A stretch of 6,671 nucleotides of DNA from CAMLHU01 sp031393795 (GTDB taxonomy: Bacteria > Gemmatimonadota > Gemmatimonadetes > Gemmatimonadales > GWC2-71-9). The first letter of the stretch is position 1. Each line of letters starts with the position of its first letter. A program made the translations under genes and the position numbers. The stretch covers positions 1 to 6,671 of the forward strand of contig JANMWE010000091.1 in NCBI GenBank assembly GCA_031393795.1. The letters are read 5' to 3'. The notes below the pieces were generated by a model. It was not told the DNA's origin. It saw only the letters and a list, made by a program, of their open reading frames with translations, and did no database searches. Of this stretch, positions 1 to 5,823 are shown piece after piece.

Positions 1-1487
<1,487 letters not shown>

Positions 1488-1502
1488 ATGGTCGGCGGCT
1501 CG

Positions 1503-1521
1503 TCCTGAGCGTAGCGAAGGA
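1503..1521. repeat. Copy 1 of a dispersed 19-bp imperfect palindrome
   Basis: On the minus strand this reads TCCTTCGCTACGCTCAGGA, with TCCT and AGGA as complementary ends. It differs at one base from the copy at 5707-5725. It sits 16 bases upstream of the gcvP start, inside the expected leader of that gene. Nothing in it resembles a ribosome binding site at the right distance. I recognise this kind of motif as common in intergenic DNA of many GC-rich genomes, but its role is unknown. Confidence 0.6.
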
Positions 1522-1542
1522 TCAGGCGGTCAGGCGGTCAGG
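1522..1542. repeat. 8-bp tandem repeat, unit TCAGGCGG, about 2.6 copies
   Basis: Two perfect TCAGGCGG units and a partial third follow directly after the 19-bp palindrome in the gcvH-gcvP gap. The AGGCGG core with an 8-bp period recurs at 5582-5605. A functional role is not evident. Confidence 0.7.
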
Positions 1543-1573
1543 AAAAGGGCAACGCCCCGGCGGGCCGAAGCCC
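1543..1573 (-). terminator. Possible weak intrinsic terminator or attenuator between gcvH and gcvP
   Basis: Read on the minus strand, a hairpin GGGC-TTCG-GCCC (1573-1562, UUCG-type tetraloop) is followed by a second short hairpin GGGC-GTT-GCCC (1557-1547) and then TTTT (1546-1543). The stems are only 4 bp, so termination would be partial at best. It could lower gcvP expression relative to gcvH, or simply be GC-rich spacer. Confidence 0.25.
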
Positions 1574-1603
1574 CCGAGGCGAAGATGGCGATCCGGTGCA
1601 ACA

Positions 1604-1990
1604 TCACTCGCCGATGAGCTTCTTGTAGTCGGCGGCCTTGATCAGGGTGGCGAGCTGGTCGGGATCGACCTTCAGTCCCACCATCCACCCCCCGGCGTAG
1701 GGGTCGCGGTTGATCACCGCCGGGTCGGCCTCGAGCCCGGCATTCACTTCCATCACCGTCCCGGCGAGCGGAGTGTACAGCTCGGAGACCGCCTTGACCG
1801 CCTCGATGGTGCCGAACGAGGCGTGGGCGGCGAAGGTATCGCCCTTCTTCGGGAGGTTCACGAAGACGATGTCGCCGAGTTCGCCCTGGGCGTAGTCGGT
1901 GATCCCGATCCGGACGATGGTCGGGTCGGACGTCTTGGCGACGTACTCGTGATCCTTGGTATAGAGCAGGTCGGCAGGGACGTTGGACAC
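1604..1990 (-). CDS. gcvH: Glycine cleavage system H protein (lipoyl carrier)
   Basis: GcvH carries the aminomethyl intermediate on a lipoylated lysine, shuttling between the P, T and L proteins of glycine cleavage. The 128-residue length is normal for the family. The sequence shows the N-terminal YTKDHEYV segment (10-17), GITDYAQGELGDIVFVNLP (29-47), the lipoylation site GTIEAVKAVSELYTP with Lys66 as the modified residue, and the C-terminal signature with NRDPYAGGWM. The start is GTG at 1990. It is preceded by GAGGAA (1997-2002) with a 6-base spacer, and no ATG alternative exists upstream in a sensible position. It lies 63 bases downstream of coaE and 116 bases upstream of gcvP, all on the minus strand. 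It probably has its own promoter (2029-2057) and is likely co-transcribed with gcvP. No key residue is missing. Confidence 0.97.
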   Translation of the reverse strand: MSNVPADLLYTKDHEYVAKTSDPTIVRIGITDYAQGELGDIVFVNLPKKGDTFAAHASFGTIEAVKAVSELYTPLAGTVMEVNAGLEADPAVINRDPYAGGWMVGLKVDPDQLATLIKAADYKKLIGE

Positions 1991-1996
1991 GCGCGG

Positions 1997-2002
1997 TTCC
2001 TC
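1997..2002 (-). promoter_or_regulatory. Ribosome binding site of gcvH
   Basis: GAGGAA on the minus strand lies 6 bases before the GTG codon at 1990. It supports GTG as the true start of gcvH. Confidence 0.75.
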
Positions 2003-2028
2003 GTGGGGGATCGTGATACGAGCAGGGA

Positions 2029-2057
2029 AACATAGGCCCGGTCGGGGCCGGACTCAA
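2029..2057 (-). promoter_or_regulatory. Sigma70-type promoter candidate for gcvH-gcvP
   Basis: On the minus strand TTGAGT (2057-2052) and TATGTT (2034-2029) are separated by exactly 17 bases. Each matches the consensus hexamer at 4 of 6 positions. The -35 box overlaps the coaE TGA stop. Transcription would start near 2022, leaving a leader of about 32 bases that contains the gcvH ribosome binding site. This leader is too short for a glycine riboswitch. Not verified experimentally. Confidence 0.5.
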
Positions 2058-2665
2058 GGATGACGGGTGGCCTTCTGACGGAGCCGTTCCCAGGCGGCAC
2101 GGGCGGCGGCGTCGAGTTCCTCAAGGGTGCCGGCGTTGTCGATGACGATGTCGGCGCGGGCCCGCTTCACCTCGGCGGGGATCTGGGCCCGCAGCATCTT
2201 GTCGGCCTCGTCGGCGGTGAGGCCACGCAGGTCGGTCAGGCGGGCACGCCGGAGGGCCTCGGGTGCATCGACCAGCACCACCGTATCGAACTGGGCGGGG
2301 TCGGCGGCCTCAAAGAGGAGGGGGATGTCGTTGATCACGATCCGGTCCCCACGGGCCTTCGCCTCGGCGAGGAGCTGGTCGCGCCGCCGGCGGACCGCCG
2401 GGTGGACGATGCCGTTGAGGGTGGCGAGGGCCGTCTCGTCCCCCATCACGAGCCCGCGCAGGGCGGCGCGATCGAGGGTGCCGTCGGGAAGGATCATCTC
2501 CTTCCCGAACCGCTGGGCGATGGAGCGGAGGACCTCCGTGCCGGGCGCCTGCGCTTCGCGCGCCAAGTGGTCGGCATCGATGACCGTCGCACCCCACTGG
2601 GCGAAACGGCGTACGACCTCCGACTTGCCGGCGGCGATGTTGCCGGTCAGGGCCACGTTGAGCAT
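2054..2665 (-). CDS. coaE: Dephospho-CoA kinase
   Basis: CoaE phosphorylates the ribose 3'-hydroxyl of dephospho-CoA with ATP, the last step of cytosolic coenzyme A synthesis. The 203 residues match the usual family size. Visible features are the P-loop GNIAAGKS (8-15) directly after the first strand, VIDADHLAREA (28-38), which carries the conserved Asp used with the substrate, NDIPLLFEA (112-120, usually VPLLFE), and the C-terminal QIPAEVKRARADIVIDNAGT (161-180) typical of the lid and last strand. The ATG at 2665 places the P-loop at the normal distance, but only CTTTAG-like sequence precedes it, so the ribosome binding site is weak. The repeat array of the tdk-coaE gap ends 8 bases upstream of the start and may fold near it. 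gcvH follows 63 bases downstream. The identification is secure. Confidence 0.95.
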   Translation of the reverse strand: MLNVALTGNIAAGKSEVVRRFAQWGATVIDADHLAREAQAPGTEVLRSIAQRFGKEMILPDGTLDRAALRGLVMGDETALATLNGIVHPAVRRRRDQLLAEAKARGDRIVINDIPLLFEAADPAQFDTVVLVDAPEALRRARLTDLRGLTADEADKMLRAQIPAEVKRARADIVIDNAGTLEELDAAARAAWERLRQKATRHP

Positions 2666-2673
2666 GGACTAAA

Positions 2674-2779
2674 GCTATCAGCTATCGGCTATCGGCTATC
2701 AGTTGCTCCGCCCAGAGGCAGGATCTCGCCTCCAAACGGAGCTGATATGGCCGATAGCAGATAGCCGATAGCCGATAGC
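2674..2779. repeat. Nested inverted repeat built from 7-bp tandem units, filling the tdk-coaE gap
   Basis: The left arm (2674-2701) is four tandem copies of GCTATCR. The right arm (2752-2779) is four copies of the reverse complement, three CGATAGC and one AGATAGC. The arms can pair over 28 bp with about 3 mismatches. Inside lie two further stems in register: GCTCCG (2705-2710) with CGGAGC (2737-2742), and GAGGC (2715-2719) with GCCTC (2728-2732) around an 8-base loop. The element ends 3 bases from the tdk stop codon and 8 bases from the coaE start, so it occupies nearly the whole gap. It could act as a terminator-like or mRNA-processing structure, or be a miniature repeat element. No T-tract follows it on the minus strand. 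Confidence 0.85.
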
Positions 2780-2782
2780 GCC

Positions 2783-3388
2783 TCACAGCATCCGGGTCTG
2801 GTCTTCATCGCGACGCGGCACCCGGTGGCAGTGCCGGCAGCGCGCCTCGTAGCTCTCGCGGCCCCCGATCATGATCGTGGGAGAGTCCCACCGCGCCGGC
2901 TTGCCGTCCACCAGGCGCTGGTTGCGGCAGGCCAGCTCGCCGCAGACGACGCAGATGGCCCGGAGCTTCGTGACCTCCTCGGCCACCGCCATCAGGGCGC
3001 CCATCGCCCCGAACGGTTCGCCGCGGAAGTCGGTGTCGGTCCCCGCCAGGATCACCCGCACCCCCCGCTCGGCCAGGGCGGTCGCGACGGTGACGACCTC
3101 CTCATCGAGGAACTGCGCCTCGTCGATGGCGACGATCTCGGTGTCGGGACGGACCTGCCGGAAGATCTCGGCGGCGGAGTCGATCGGCACCGCCTCGACC
3201 TCGCGGCCGTCGTGGCTGGACACGTGGAAAAGCCCGGCGTAGCGGGCGTCCAGGTGGGACTTGAACACCTGCACGGCCCGCTTGGCGATGATCGCGCGGC
3301 GCACCCGGCGGATGAGCTCTTCACTCTTGCCGCTGAACATGACGCCGGCGATCAGCTCGATCGTGCCGTGACGGGTGACAGGGGGCAT
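2783..3388 (-). CDS. tdk: Thymidine kinase (type II, zinc-binding)
   Basis: Tdk phosphorylates thymidine (and deoxyuridine) with ATP in the pyrimidine salvage pathway. The 201-residue protein shows Walker A GVMFSGKS (15-22), the Walker B and catalytic segment IVAIDEAQFLD (85-95) with Glu90 as expected base, AGTDTDFRGEPFG (115-127), and a structural zinc site from CVVC (Cys146, Cys149) plus CRHCH (Cys184, Cys187 or His188). RLVDGKPA (158-165) belongs to the nucleoside-binding lasso. The ATG at 3388 is preferred: GAGGT lies 9 bases upstream, the conserved core begins within 8 residues, and a promoter candidate sits at 3423-3451. A longer reading frame back to 3451 would begin inside that promoter. 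Length and motifs fit an intact enzyme. It is divergent from the HU gene and 117 bases upstream of coaE, with which it may be co-transcribed through the repeat element. Confidence 0.96.
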   Translation of the reverse strand: MPPVTRHGTIELIAGVMFSGKSEELIRRVRRAIIAKRAVQVFKSHLDARYAGLFHVSSHDGREVEAVPIDSAAEIFRQVRPDTEIVAIDEAQFLDEEVVTVATALAERGVRVILAGTDTDFRGEPFGAMGALMAVAEEVTKLRAICVVCGELACRNQRLVDGKPARWDSPTIMIGGRESYEARCRHCHRVPRRDEDQTRML

Positions 3389-3422
3389 CGGTCCGGGACC
3401 TCGGGGTGGGGCGGGGAAGCCA

Positions 3423-3451
3423 AGCGTAACCCGGCGCCCCCGGGGGGTCAA
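3423..3451 (-). promoter_or_regulatory. Sigma70-type promoter candidate for tdk
   Basis: On the minus strand TTGACC (3451-3446) and TACGCT (3428-3423) are spaced by 17 bases. The -35 box matches the consensus at 5 of 6 positions and the -10 box at 3 of 6. The predicted leader to the ATG at 3388 is about 30 bases and holds a GAGGT ribosome binding site at 3398-3402. This position argues against a start at 3451. Confidence 0.5.
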
Positions 3452-3461
3452 GCGGAAAGCC

Positions 3462-3500
3462 TTGACTCTTGCGGGTTTCCGGCCTTCGTACCCATATTAA
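3462..3500 (+). promoter_or_regulatory. Promoter region candidate for the HU gene
   Basis: A clear -35-like TTGACT lies at 3462-3467, 10 bases from the oppositely oriented tdk -35 box. The -10 box is uncertain. At 17 bases there is only TTCGTA (3485-3490). The AT-rich CATATTAA (3493-3500) pairs better, at 18 bases, with TTGCGG (3469-3474). The leader to the HU start would be about 100 bases long. Confidence 0.35.
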
Positions 3501-3596
3501 GCCCGGGAGATGCGCCTTTCCTCAAGGTGCACCCCCTGGCAGTGGACCCTCCGGCCGGGACGAGCCCGCGCCGTGCAGGTCATCGTTCCCCCCCAC

Positions 3597-3602
3597 AAGG
3601 AG
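3597..3602 (+). promoter_or_regulatory. Ribosome binding site of the HU gene
   Basis: AAGGAG with a 6-base spacer precedes GTG at 3609. This strong site decides the start against an in-frame ATG 33 codons upstream at 3510. Confidence 0.85.
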
Positions 3603-3608
3603 CATCAC

Positions 3609-3896
3609 GTGAACAAGCAGGAACTGGTGGAGGCCGTCGCAAAGCACCTCGACACCTCCAAGGCGCATGCCGGATCGGTCGTGGAAGTGTTCTTCGGCAC
3701 CGACGGCGTCATCGCCAGCACCCTCAAGAAGGGCGGCGAGGTCAACGTCACCGGCTTCGGCAGCTTCAAGGTCCGCAAGCGCGCGGCCCGCACCGGCCGC
3801 AATCCCCAGACCGGCAAGGCGATCGCCATCAAGGCGTCGAAGGCCCCGGTGTTCAAGGCCGGCAAGGGTCTGAAGGACCTGGTCAACAAGAAGTAG
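3609..3896 (+). CDS. hup: HU family DNA-binding protein
   Basis: HU is a small, basic, dimeric nucleoid protein that bends DNA and takes part in chromosome compaction, replication and repair. The 95-residue product has the normal size and fold order: N-terminal helices beginning NKQELVEAVAKHL (2-14), GEVNVTGFGSFKVRKRAAR (43-61), and the beta-arm GRNPQTGKAI (63-72) with Pro66, the residue that intercalates into DNA in the family. It ends SKAPVFKAGKGLKDLVNKK. The start is GTG at 3609, supported by AAGGAG 6 bases upstream and by alignment to the usual HU N-terminus. The frame stays open upstream to an ATG at 3510, but those codons do not look like HU and probably belong to the leader. The gene is monocistronic, divergent from tdk and closed by hairpins at 3904-3985. 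Whether it corresponds to HU-alpha or HU-beta cannot be said. Confidence 0.96.
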   Translation: MNKQELVEAVAKHLDTSKAHAGSVVEVFFGTDGVIASTLKKGGEVNVTGFGSFKVRKRAARTGRNPQTGKAIAIKASKAPVFKAGKGLKDLVNKK

Positions 3897-3903
3897 AAGG
3901 CAG

Positions 3904-3923
3904 GCCCGCGATTCATCGCGGGC
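3904..3923. terminator. Perfect 8-bp hairpin just after the HU gene
   Basis: GCCCGCGA (3904-3911), loop TTCA and TCGCGGGC (3916-3923) form a perfect stem 7 bases after the HU stop codon. No T-tract follows, so it may stabilise the 3' end of the mRNA or act together with the next hairpin. Confidence 0.5.
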
Positions 3924-3959
3924 AGAGCTGGAATGCTGCGCGCCAAGGCGCGACGCAAC

Positions 3960-3985
3960 ACGGGCCACCCCGCTGGGTGGCCCGT
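3960..3985. terminator. Strong hairpin terminator between the convergent HU and helicase-like genes
   Basis: ACGGGCCACCC (3960-3970), loop CGCT, and GGGTGGCCCGT (3975-3985) give an 11-bp perfect, very GC-rich stem, followed by CGGCTTT on the plus strand. The symmetry lets it serve both converging transcripts. The T-tract is short on either side. Confidence 0.7.
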
Positions 3986-4007
3986 CGGCTTTCACCTCAC
4001 CCCCCGA

Positions 4008-4033
4008 CCCCCTCTCCCTTACGGGAAAGGGGG
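4008..4033. terminator. Hairpin directly after the helicase-like gene
   Basis: CCCCCTCTCCC (4008-4018) pairs with GGGAAAGGGGG (4023-4033) over 11 positions with one C-A mismatch and a TTAC loop. It begins 5 bases beyond the minus-strand stop codon at 4039-4041, where a 3' hairpin for that transcript is expected. Its C-rich/G-rich look resembles dispersed repeats I know from other GC-rich genomes, so it may be a repeat used as a terminator. Confidence 0.45.
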
Positions 4034-4038
4034 AGATG

Positions 4039-5520
4039 TCATTCGCGGGTGCGTCGCGGCGGGCGCTCGGTGCGCGGGGCGCGTGGCCGGTCGCCGTCGG
4101 GACGGGCCGGCCGGCCTTCGCGGGCGCGGTCGGGGCGGGCGAGCACCCGCTTCCGCTTCAGCGTCGTCCCGGTGAACGCCTCGCTGATCCGCGCGACGTC
4201 GGCCATCGGCAGTTCGACCAGGGAGAACTTCTCCTTCACGTCCACCTTCCCGATGCTCGCCCGCTCGACCTTGATCTCGTTCACCAGCGCCCCGACGATA
4301 TCCTTGGGCTGGAGGTTGTCGGCCGAACCGGCGCTGATCCACATGATGCCCATGACCGGAGGCGCGAGAGGCGCGAGAGGCGCGCTAGAAAGGGGCGCAC
4401 CGGATGCTTTGGCCAGTTGATACAGTGCCGCCGCGATGAGCGTCGCGTCGTAACGCTCGAAGAGCGGGGCGAGGGCGAGGAGCCCTTCCGTCGGAAGCCC
4501 GGCCTCGAGCGTGTCGGTCACCTGGGCGCGGCGTCGCGCGGCGTCATCCCGCGCGGCATCGATCGCGTTCGGCAACCGGAGCGGCCGGCGGTCGCGAAGA
4601 TTCGCTGCCGCCCACCGCTCCGCCTGCGGCGGCACGAAGAGCACGACCTCGCCAGCCGACAGCAGCTGCTCGAGCCGGGCACGGGCCGGAAGATCCCACG
4701 CGATGATCACCTTCGCGGGCGGCACGTCGCCCGAGACGACCGACACGTCGGCCGAGCGGCCGGCGAGCACCGCCGTCGCTTCGGCCACACCGGTCGGGTC
4801 CATCGCCCAGACCACCGCGGCCGTGGGATCGAGCACTTCGAGCGCGGCCGCGAGCGCCTGACCCCGCTCCGACTCCGGCACGCTGACGGTGCGCACCGGG
4901 CCGAGGGGGCCGGGGAGGGAGTGGTCGACGCCAGGGACGCCGAAAGTCATCGCCTTCCGGGCATAGCGCTCGACCAGATCGGTCACGGCGCCCGGATCGC
5001 TGGTGAGGACGACACGCTGGGCTTCCTTCGCGTCGGTCATCAAGGCGGTGACGGCGACGTCATCGGCCCAGAGTTCGGGCCACGCGAGTACGACCGCCTT
5101 GAGCCCGTCCACCTTGAGGGTGGCGCGCTGCTGAAGGGCGTGAGCTGTTTCGGGGGTAGTCAGGAGAAGGTCGATGGTGCCGGCGGCGAGCTGCCGAGCC
5201 GCCCGGGCCTGACCAGCGCCGGCGTGGAGCCGGAGGCCAGCCGCCTGGGCGAGCGGGGCGAGGACGCGGGTCCACGCACCGAGGGCGCCGGTCGGGACGA
5301 GGATGAGGCCGCGGGCGCCCTCACCCTCGGTGAGTGCGCGGCAGACTCCCGCGAGCGCGGGGAGCGCGTGCACCGCGGAGGGCGGCGCCACGATGACCAC
5401 ATTGTTGCCGCGGGCGGTGAGCGGAAGGATCTCCTTCATCTCCACCTGATCGGCACGATAGCCCAGGGACTCCAGGTGGGCGGAGATCTCCGCGCCCACC
5501 AGCTCGGTAAGACCCGACAC
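4039..5520 (-). CDS. DEAD-box helicase-like protein with degenerate ATPase motifs and a C-terminal DbpA RNA-binding domain
   Basis: About 493 residues have the layout of a DEAD-box RNA helicase: a Q-region-like start (GLTELVGAEISAHLESLGY), two RecA-like domains (about 20-300), a linker, a DbpA-type RRM (about 390-462, with MGIMWISAGSADNLQPKDIV, GALVNE, IGKVDVKEKFSLVELP) and an Arg/Pro-rich tail (463-493). The catalytic motifs are gone. Walker A, usually APTGSGKT, reads APPSAVHAL (45-53). The DEAD box position reads LAWPELWAD (145-153). SAT is LTSDP. The HRxGRxGR arginines near AWDLPARARLEQLL (274-287) are not recognisable. Remnants such as VPTGALGAW (motif Ia) and TTPE (motif Ib) remain. The likely role is RNA binding without ATP-driven unwinding, perhaps at ribosomes as for DbpA; that is inference. 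The start is GTG at 5520, with GAGG 5 bases upstream; TTG at 5538 is an alternative without a ribosome binding site. The frame has no stops, so it is not a decayed pseudogene. Confidence 0.85.
   Translation of the reverse strand: MSGLTELVGAEISAHLESLGYRADQVEMKEILPLTARGNNVVIVAPPSAVHALPALAGVCRALTEGEGARGLILVPTGALGAWTRVLAPLAQAAGLRLHAGAGQARAARQLAAGTIDLLLTTPETAHALQQRATLKVDGLKAVVLAWPELWADDVAVTALMTDAKEAQRVVLTSDPGAVTDLVERYARKAMTFGVPGVDHSLPGPLGPVRTVSVPESERGQALAAALEVLDPTAAVVWAMDPTGVAEATAVLAGRSADVSVVSGDVPPAKVIIAWDLPARARLEQLLSAGEVVLFVPPQAERWAAANLRDRRPLRLPNAIDAARDDAARRRAQVTDTLEAGLPTEGLLALAPLFERYDATLIAAALYQLAKASGAPLSSAPLAPLAPPVMGIMWISAGSADNLQPKDIVGALVNEIKVERASIGKVDVKEKFSLVELPMADVARISEAFTGTTLKRKRVLARPDRAREGRPARPDGDRPRAPRTERPPRRTRE
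4361..4386. repeat. 9-bp tandem repeat inside the helicase-like gene
   Basis: GGCGCGAGA occurs twice, followed by a partial third copy. The 9-bp unit keeps the reading frame and encodes the repeated APL steps of the linker (SAPLAPLAPP) between the RecA-like part and the RNA-binding domain. Copy number may vary between strains without breaking the gene. Confidence 0.6.
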
Positions 5521-5525
5521 GACGA

Positions 5526-5529
5526 CCTC
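5526..5529 (-). promoter_or_regulatory. Ribosome binding site supporting the GTG start of the helicase-like gene
   Basis: GAGG on the minus strand lies 5 bases before GTG at 5520. The alternative TTG at 5538 has no purine-rich sequence at the right distance, so GTG is preferred. Confidence 0.5.
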
Positions 5530-5571
5530 GATTGTCAAAGAAGCACGGACCCGCTTCGGCGCGGGGGGACA

Positions 5572-5577
5572 ATAATA
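5572..5577 (-). promoter_or_regulatory. Possible -10 element for the helicase-like gene
   Basis: TATTAT on the minus strand matches the -10 consensus at 4 of 6 positions and is the only AT-rich spot in the region. The -35 position falls in the GC-rich repeat array and has no TTGACA-like box. It would give a leader of about 45 bases. Confidence 0.25.
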
Positions 5578-5581
5578 GTGT

Positions 5582-5646
5582 GTAGGCGGGTAGGCGGGTA
5601 GGCGGGTGGTGGTCGGCGCTTGGGCGGTGGGGCGCTGGGGCGGTGA
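5582..5646. repeat. 8-bp-period tandem repeats, GTAGGCGG x3 plus a degenerate 16-bp duplication
   Basis: Three perfect GTAGGCGG units occupy 5582-5605. After a short break, GGCGCTTGGGCGGTGG (5615-5630) is repeated as GGCGCTGGGGCGGTGA (5631-5646), a 16-bp period that is twice the 8-bp unit. The AGGCGG core matches the TCAGGCGG array at 1522-1542. Confidence 0.75.
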
Positions 5647-5654
5647 CGGTGTCT

Positions 5655-5731
5655 GAACCTTCCTGAGGAGCGTCAGCGACGAAGGACCTGGCCAGCGCCG
5701 AGTAGGTCCTTCGCTCCGCTCAGGAAGGTTC
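5655..5731. repeat. Large imperfect inverted repeat containing copy 2 of the 19-bp motif
   Basis: The outer stem GAACCTTCCTGAG (5655-5667) pairs perfectly with CTCAGGAAGGTTC (5719-5731). An inner stem CGAAGGACCT (5680-5689) pairs with AGGTCCTTCG (5704-5713) around a 14-base loop. The right arm contains TCCTTCGCTCCGCTCAGGA (5707-5725), one mismatch from the motif upstream of gcvP. The left arm has 7 extra bases between its stems, so it looks like a diverged inverted copy. It lies in a divergent promoter region, where a terminator for either neighbour is not expected. Confidence 0.8.
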
Positions 5732-5755
5732 CCGCCAGTGGGCTTGCCACGAAGG

Positions 5756-5784
5756 TTGACACCCCTAGGCCATCAGGGAACTTT
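5756..5784 (+). promoter_or_regulatory. Promoter candidate for the aminotransferase gene
   Basis: A perfect TTGACA -35 box (5756-5761) lies 17 bases from AACTTT (5779-5784), which is a poor -10 match. The leader would be about 35 bases. The -35 box is convincing and the -10 box is not. Confidence 0.3.
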
Positions 5785-5823
5785 TCGCTCGTCCAACAGC
5801 ACCCTCCCCCATCCCGCGCCCCG

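Larger units (their letters stand above)
5521..5823. other. Divergent intergenic region, 303 bases, repeat-rich
   Basis: This gap separates the start of the helicase-like gene (minus) from the start of the aminotransferase gene (plus). From left to right it holds the helicase-like gene's ribosome binding site, an AT-rich TATTAT on the minus strand (5577-5572) as possible -10 box, an 8-bp-period repeat array (5582-5646), a large inverted repeat (5655-5731) and a TTGACA at 5756-5761 facing the aminotransferase gene. I see no coding sequence or RNA gene in it. Confidence 0.7.

Noticed and set aside
1991..2053. A glycine riboswitch upstream of gcvH
   Set aside because: The whole coaE-gcvH gap is 63 bases and the predicted leader about 32 bases, too short for even one glycine aptamer.
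2674..2779. A CRISPR array
   Set aside because: The units are 7 bp without spacers and occur in inverted orientation, which does not fit repeat-spacer architecture.
3389..3451. A 21-residue N-terminal extension of thymidine kinase from the codon at 3451
   Set aside because: The extension is Pro/Arg/Gly-rich, absent from the family, and would start inside the likely tdk promoter. The ATG at 3388 has a ribosome binding site.
3510..3608. A 33-codon in-frame extension of HU from ATG 3510
   Set aside because: HU proteins start at NKxELV, and a strong AAGGAG sits 6 bases before GTG 3609. The extension has no supporting similarity or ribosome binding site.
2825..4420. A 531-codon open frame on the plus strand running across tdk and HU
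   Set aside because: It crosses a terminator region, a promoter region and two well-identified genes in other frames, and its composition is that of a shadow frame.
4036..5601. A 521-codon open frame on the plus strand, opposite the helicase-like gene
   Set aside because: Its product has no recognisable domain and is rich in Arg, Gly and His, typical of antisense frames in GC-rich genes. The minus-strand frame carries a clear DbpA RNA-binding domain.
5655..5731. Terminal inverted repeats of an insertion sequence
   Set aside because: The arms are separated by only 14 bases and enclose no gene. A transposase is not present in the window and no target-site duplication is evident.
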